A DNA stretch of 15,626 bases from Bacteroidaceae bacterium (GTDB lineage Bacteria; Bacteroidota; Bacteroidia; Bacteroidales; Bacteroidaceae): assembly GCA_902362595.1 (NCBI GenBank), contig CABIXF010000065.1:1-15626 (forward strand), read 5' to 3'. Shown one piece after another: positions 13,728 through 15,626 of this stretch. The notes under the pieces were generated by a model. That model had not been told where the DNA came from and ran no database searches. It saw only the letters and a program-made list of their open reading frames with translations. Within the stretch, counting starts at the first letter, position 1; the number at the start of each line of letters is the position of its first letter. Made by a program: the position numbers and the translations under genes.

Positions 13728-15326
13728 TCAGAATCCGAAGCGATAGTCATTCCAGTATTTGGCAGTCATTTCGTCCCAGCGGAGCAGGGTAGCTCCGATA
13801 AAATCCATTGTGTAGTCGGTCAGATAAGCCTTGGCGGCATCTTCTCCCTGGCTCTTGACTAGTTCCGCATAACGCTGTTCCACCATCGGCAATTCTTCCA
13901 GTCCTTTCCGTTCAAAGTGCATCTGGTTCTTTTCCATGATTTTCCGGGCATTTCCCCATCTCACGGTAGCCAGCTTGTTGGCCTGACGGTAATGCCACAG
14001 GGCTGCATCCAGACGGTAGCGGTGGTTGCCGCAAATTTTGAACATAGCGGGCAGGTCGGTCGTACCGCAGAAGATGGGCACGCGCGGACTCTGTCCGGGG
14101 TTGTCCATGGCAAACCAGCAGACACCTCCTACAGCATCCGGGAGCCAGCTGCGCAACTGGATGACGGTGGAGTAGGCACATTGCGGCACGGCTACGTTCC
14201 GGTTGGCCGTCACGCTGCCCTTTTGGAGTGCATTGTACAGCTGGACTTCATCAGTACGCATCCACGGGTTGGCGCGCGGGCTGGTGATGGTGTCAGTCTT
14301 TCCGGTCTTCCGGTCCTTGACAGCTACTTTCAGATTCTTTGTTACGCTCCATTCCGTACCTTCGTACGTCTGTCGCAAGTAGGCCATTACGTCGGCATTG
14401 CTGATTTTCTTTTCCGGCTTTACGCTCAGGGGAAGTTCCTCATCGTCCATGCTGAGCTTGAGCGATGGGGCCAGTGTGCTTAGAATAAAGAATTCCCGGA
14501 TGCTGAATGCCTGCATCTTGCCGAAATAGTTCGGGCCTCCATAGGCTTTCCAGAACTTGAAAGGTTCCTTTCCGTCCCACAGCTTGAGTTTCTTGGCCAC
14601 GCTGAACACGTTTTCCGAAGCCATGTAATGGTCTGTATCTTTCAGGTTCAGTGTGCTGATGCGGGAAATGTTGGCCGAAACTCCGACCTCGTCATCAGGA
14701 ATACGGACGGCAGCCCATACACCGCCAATCTGGTCGGGACCTTCACCGAAGATTTCAAAGTGCCACACTTCTTTCGGGTCGGCAATGGTCAGACATTCGC
14801 CCGAATCACCATAGCCGTATTCCTTCACCAGCTTTCCCATGAGTTGAATGGCTTCACGGGCTGTGGTGCAGCGTTGCAGCGCCACGCGGGCCAGTTCTTC
14901 AATCATGAACATTCCTTTGGCATTCCGCAGGGTATCCCGTCCGCTGATGGTCGTTTCCCCCATGGCCAGCTGCTTTTCGTTCAGGCACGGATAGGCCGTA
15001 TCCAGAAAAGCGTAGGTATGTTTGGCTTGTGGAATCTGCCCTTTTACGCTCAGATTGGTTTGGTCATTGACTGATTCCGTGTGCATGCGTCCATCGTAAA
15101 TGTTCATTACCGTATCGTTGGCAAAATCTGCCGCCGGCACGATGTTTACCCACGTACGGTACCAGCTGTCGCACGTGTGGCTCGTCATGACAGAACCGTC
15201 GGTTGAGGCCAGTTTCCCCACCATGATACTGGTACAGCAATCCGGATCGCGTGGCAAAGTCTGTTGTGCAAGAGCAAGGTGGGAAAAGGTAATCCCAATA
15301 AAGAATAAAATGTTGCTTATTTTCAT
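13728..15326 (-). CDS. Exported C69-family dipeptidase
   Basis: This 532-residue enzyme is an N-terminal-nucleophile hydrolase of peptidase family C69 (PepD type). A Sec signal covers about 1-20 (HLALA-Q), then a ~10-residue propeptide. C31 in CTSIMVGKLASTDGSV is the expected nucleophile, exposed by self-cleavage after C30. The following TDGSVMTSHTCD stretch, GEVTI-like GETTISGRDTL and the GGVWAAVRIPDDEVGVSANISRI region are standard for the family. The length is normal for Bacteroidales members. It probably splits dipeptides in the periplasm. It is the first gene of an operon with the C1B aminopeptidase 40 bp downstream. A -7 box lies 29 nt upstream of the ATG. Confidence 0.93.
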   Translation of the reverse strand: MKISNILFFIGITFSHLALAQQTLPRDPDCCTSIMVGKLASTDGSVMTSHTCDSWYRTWVNIVPAADFANDTVMNIYDGRMHTESVNDQTNLSVKGQIPQAKHTYAFLDTAYPCLNEKQLAMGETTISGRDTLRNAKGMFMIEELARVALQRCTTAREAIQLMGKLVKEYGYGDSGECLTIADPKEVWHFEIFGEGPDQIGGVWAAVRIPDDEVGVSANISRISTLNLKDTDHYMASENVFSVAKKLKLWDGKEPFKFWKAYGGPNYFGKMQAFSIREFFILSTLAPSLKLSMDDEELPLSVKPEKKISNADVMAYLRQTYEGTEWSVTKNLKVAVKDRKTGKTDTITSPRANPWMRTDEVQLYNALQKGSVTANRNVAVPQCAYSTVIQLRSWLPDAVGGVCWFAMDNPGQSPRVPIFCGTTDLPAMFKICGNHRYRLDAALWHYRQANKLATVRWGNARKIMEKNQMHFERKGLEELPMVEQRYAELVKSQGEDAAKAYLTDYTMDFIGATLLRWDEMTAKYWNDYRFGF

Positions 15327-15354
15327 ATTTTCATATTAAAATGATACTTGCTCG

Positions 15355-15362
15355 CAAAGATA
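15355..15362 (-). promoter_or_regulatory. -7 box of the peptidase operon
   Basis: On the minus strand this is a perfect TATCTTTG followed by CGAG, 29 nt before the ATG at 15326. The expected -33 region is only T-rich (TTCCTTTTTC), not a clean TTTG. Confidence 0.5.
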
Positions 15363-15390
15363 ATAAAAAAGGAGAAAAAGGAATAAGGAT

Positions 15391-15415
15391 ATTCTTCGTA
15401 AAACGGTTGAAGAAT
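15391..15415. repeat. Short inverted repeat upstream of the peptidase promoter
   Basis: ATTCTTC (15391-15397) and GAAGAAT (15409-15415) are perfect inverse copies around an 11-nt spacer, about 30 bp upstream of the -7 box. There is no T-tract, so it is not a terminator. It could be an operator, but the arms are short. Confidence 0.25.
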
Positions 15416-15483
15416 GGTAGGTCTCCCTGTGTTTTCTTCTTGGCGATTTAGGAAAGAATGTACAGCACAGGCATAAATTTATC

Positions 15484-15549
15484 TCGTCACGAACGAGTCG
15501 AGACCTCGTCACGTTCGTGTCGACCTCTCATCACGTTCGTGACGCAGAG
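15484..15549. repeat. Three tandem 22-nt imperfect palindromic repeats
   Basis: Units begin at 15484, 15506 and 15528, each opening with TC(G/A)TCACG(AA/TT)CG(A/T)G, then diverging. The core CACGTTCGTG is nearly self-complementary. CGTCACGAACG (15485-15495) and CGTTCGTGACG (15534-15544) form a perfect 11-bp inverted pair spanning the array. It lies right after the stop of a gene entering from the right edge, so it is in that gene's 3' UTR and may fold or terminate. It resembles intergenic palindromic elements; there are no spacers as in CRISPR. Confidence 0.6.
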
Positions 15550-15557
15550 AAAACGCA

Positions 15558-15626
15558 TCAATCTCCGATATTAAGGAAGTTAATTGTTTCCAGAATAAGT
15601 TTCTCCATGAAATTCTCATCCCATCC
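15558..15626 (-). CDS. Partial CDS, C-terminus of a leftward gene entering from the right edge
   Basis: The last 22 codons and a TGA stop are visible, reading through to the window edge: starts GWDENFMEKL and ends ETINFLNIGD. The balance of charged and hydrophobic residues looks like a helical protein tail. Too little is present to name a family. Minus-strand direction matches the neighbours. Confidence 0.45.
   Translation of the reverse strand, partial: GWDENFMEKLILETINFLNIGD

Noticed and set aside
15484..15549. CRISPR array
   Set aside because: The units are only 22 nt, head to tail, imperfect, and have no unique spacers between them; no cas gene is nearby.

Overview
The window looks like a chromosomal segment of a gut Bacteroidales bacterium, most likely Bacteroides or Phocaeicola. 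The evidence is promoters with the Bacteroides -7 box (TAnnTTTG, mostly TATCTTTG) in front of several genes, weak Shine-Dalgarno sites, SPII lipoprotein signals (one with an acidic surface-export pattern after the cysteine), and protein families typical of that order. The species cannot be named from the sequence alone. No tRNA, rRNA, transposase, phage gene or CRISPR array was seen.

Layout, left to right. (1) Bases 1-19 are probably the first codons of a leftward gene that runs off the edge, with its own promoter at 40-70. (2) A leftward 617-aa lipoprotein ends in a metzincin-type zinc protease motif. (3) A leftward AraC-family regulator stands back to back with a complete rightward RND efflux operon: lipoprotein adaptor, inner-membrane RND pump, outer-membrane factor. 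The divergent spacer holds a perfect 10-bp inverted repeat with arms 40 bp apart, a good candidate operator. (4) A rightward YnfM-like MFS transporter follows with its own -7 box, then a hairpin at the convergent junction. (5) A leftward pair consists of a 51-aa Pmp3/YqaE-type membrane protein and a family-9-like carbohydrate-binding protein. (6) A compact leftward unit (about 11900 to 11647) has a promoter, a ~150-nt structured leader, a 25-aa ORF with a good ribosome site, and a hairpin over its stop codon. I do not recognise it. (7) A leftward Cys/His-rich Fur-family regulator follows. (8) A leftward operon encodes two exported peptidases, a C69 dipeptidase and then a C1B aminopeptidase C-like enzyme. 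(9) The right edge carries three 22-nt tandem palindromic repeats and the last 22 codons of another leftward gene.

How the parts work together. The adaptor, pump and outer-membrane factor should form one tripartite exporter spanning both membranes, probably controlled by the adjacent AraC protein. The two peptidases plausibly act in sequence on periplasmic peptides. The Fur regulator's -7 box lies inside the 5' arm and loop of what is also a textbook terminator for the peptidase operon, so the two transcripts share one element in different ways.

The least explained parts are the 25-aa ORF unit with its repeat-rich leader, the promoter-within-terminator before fur, the RND 3' UTR long-range stem, and the tandem repeats at the right edge.
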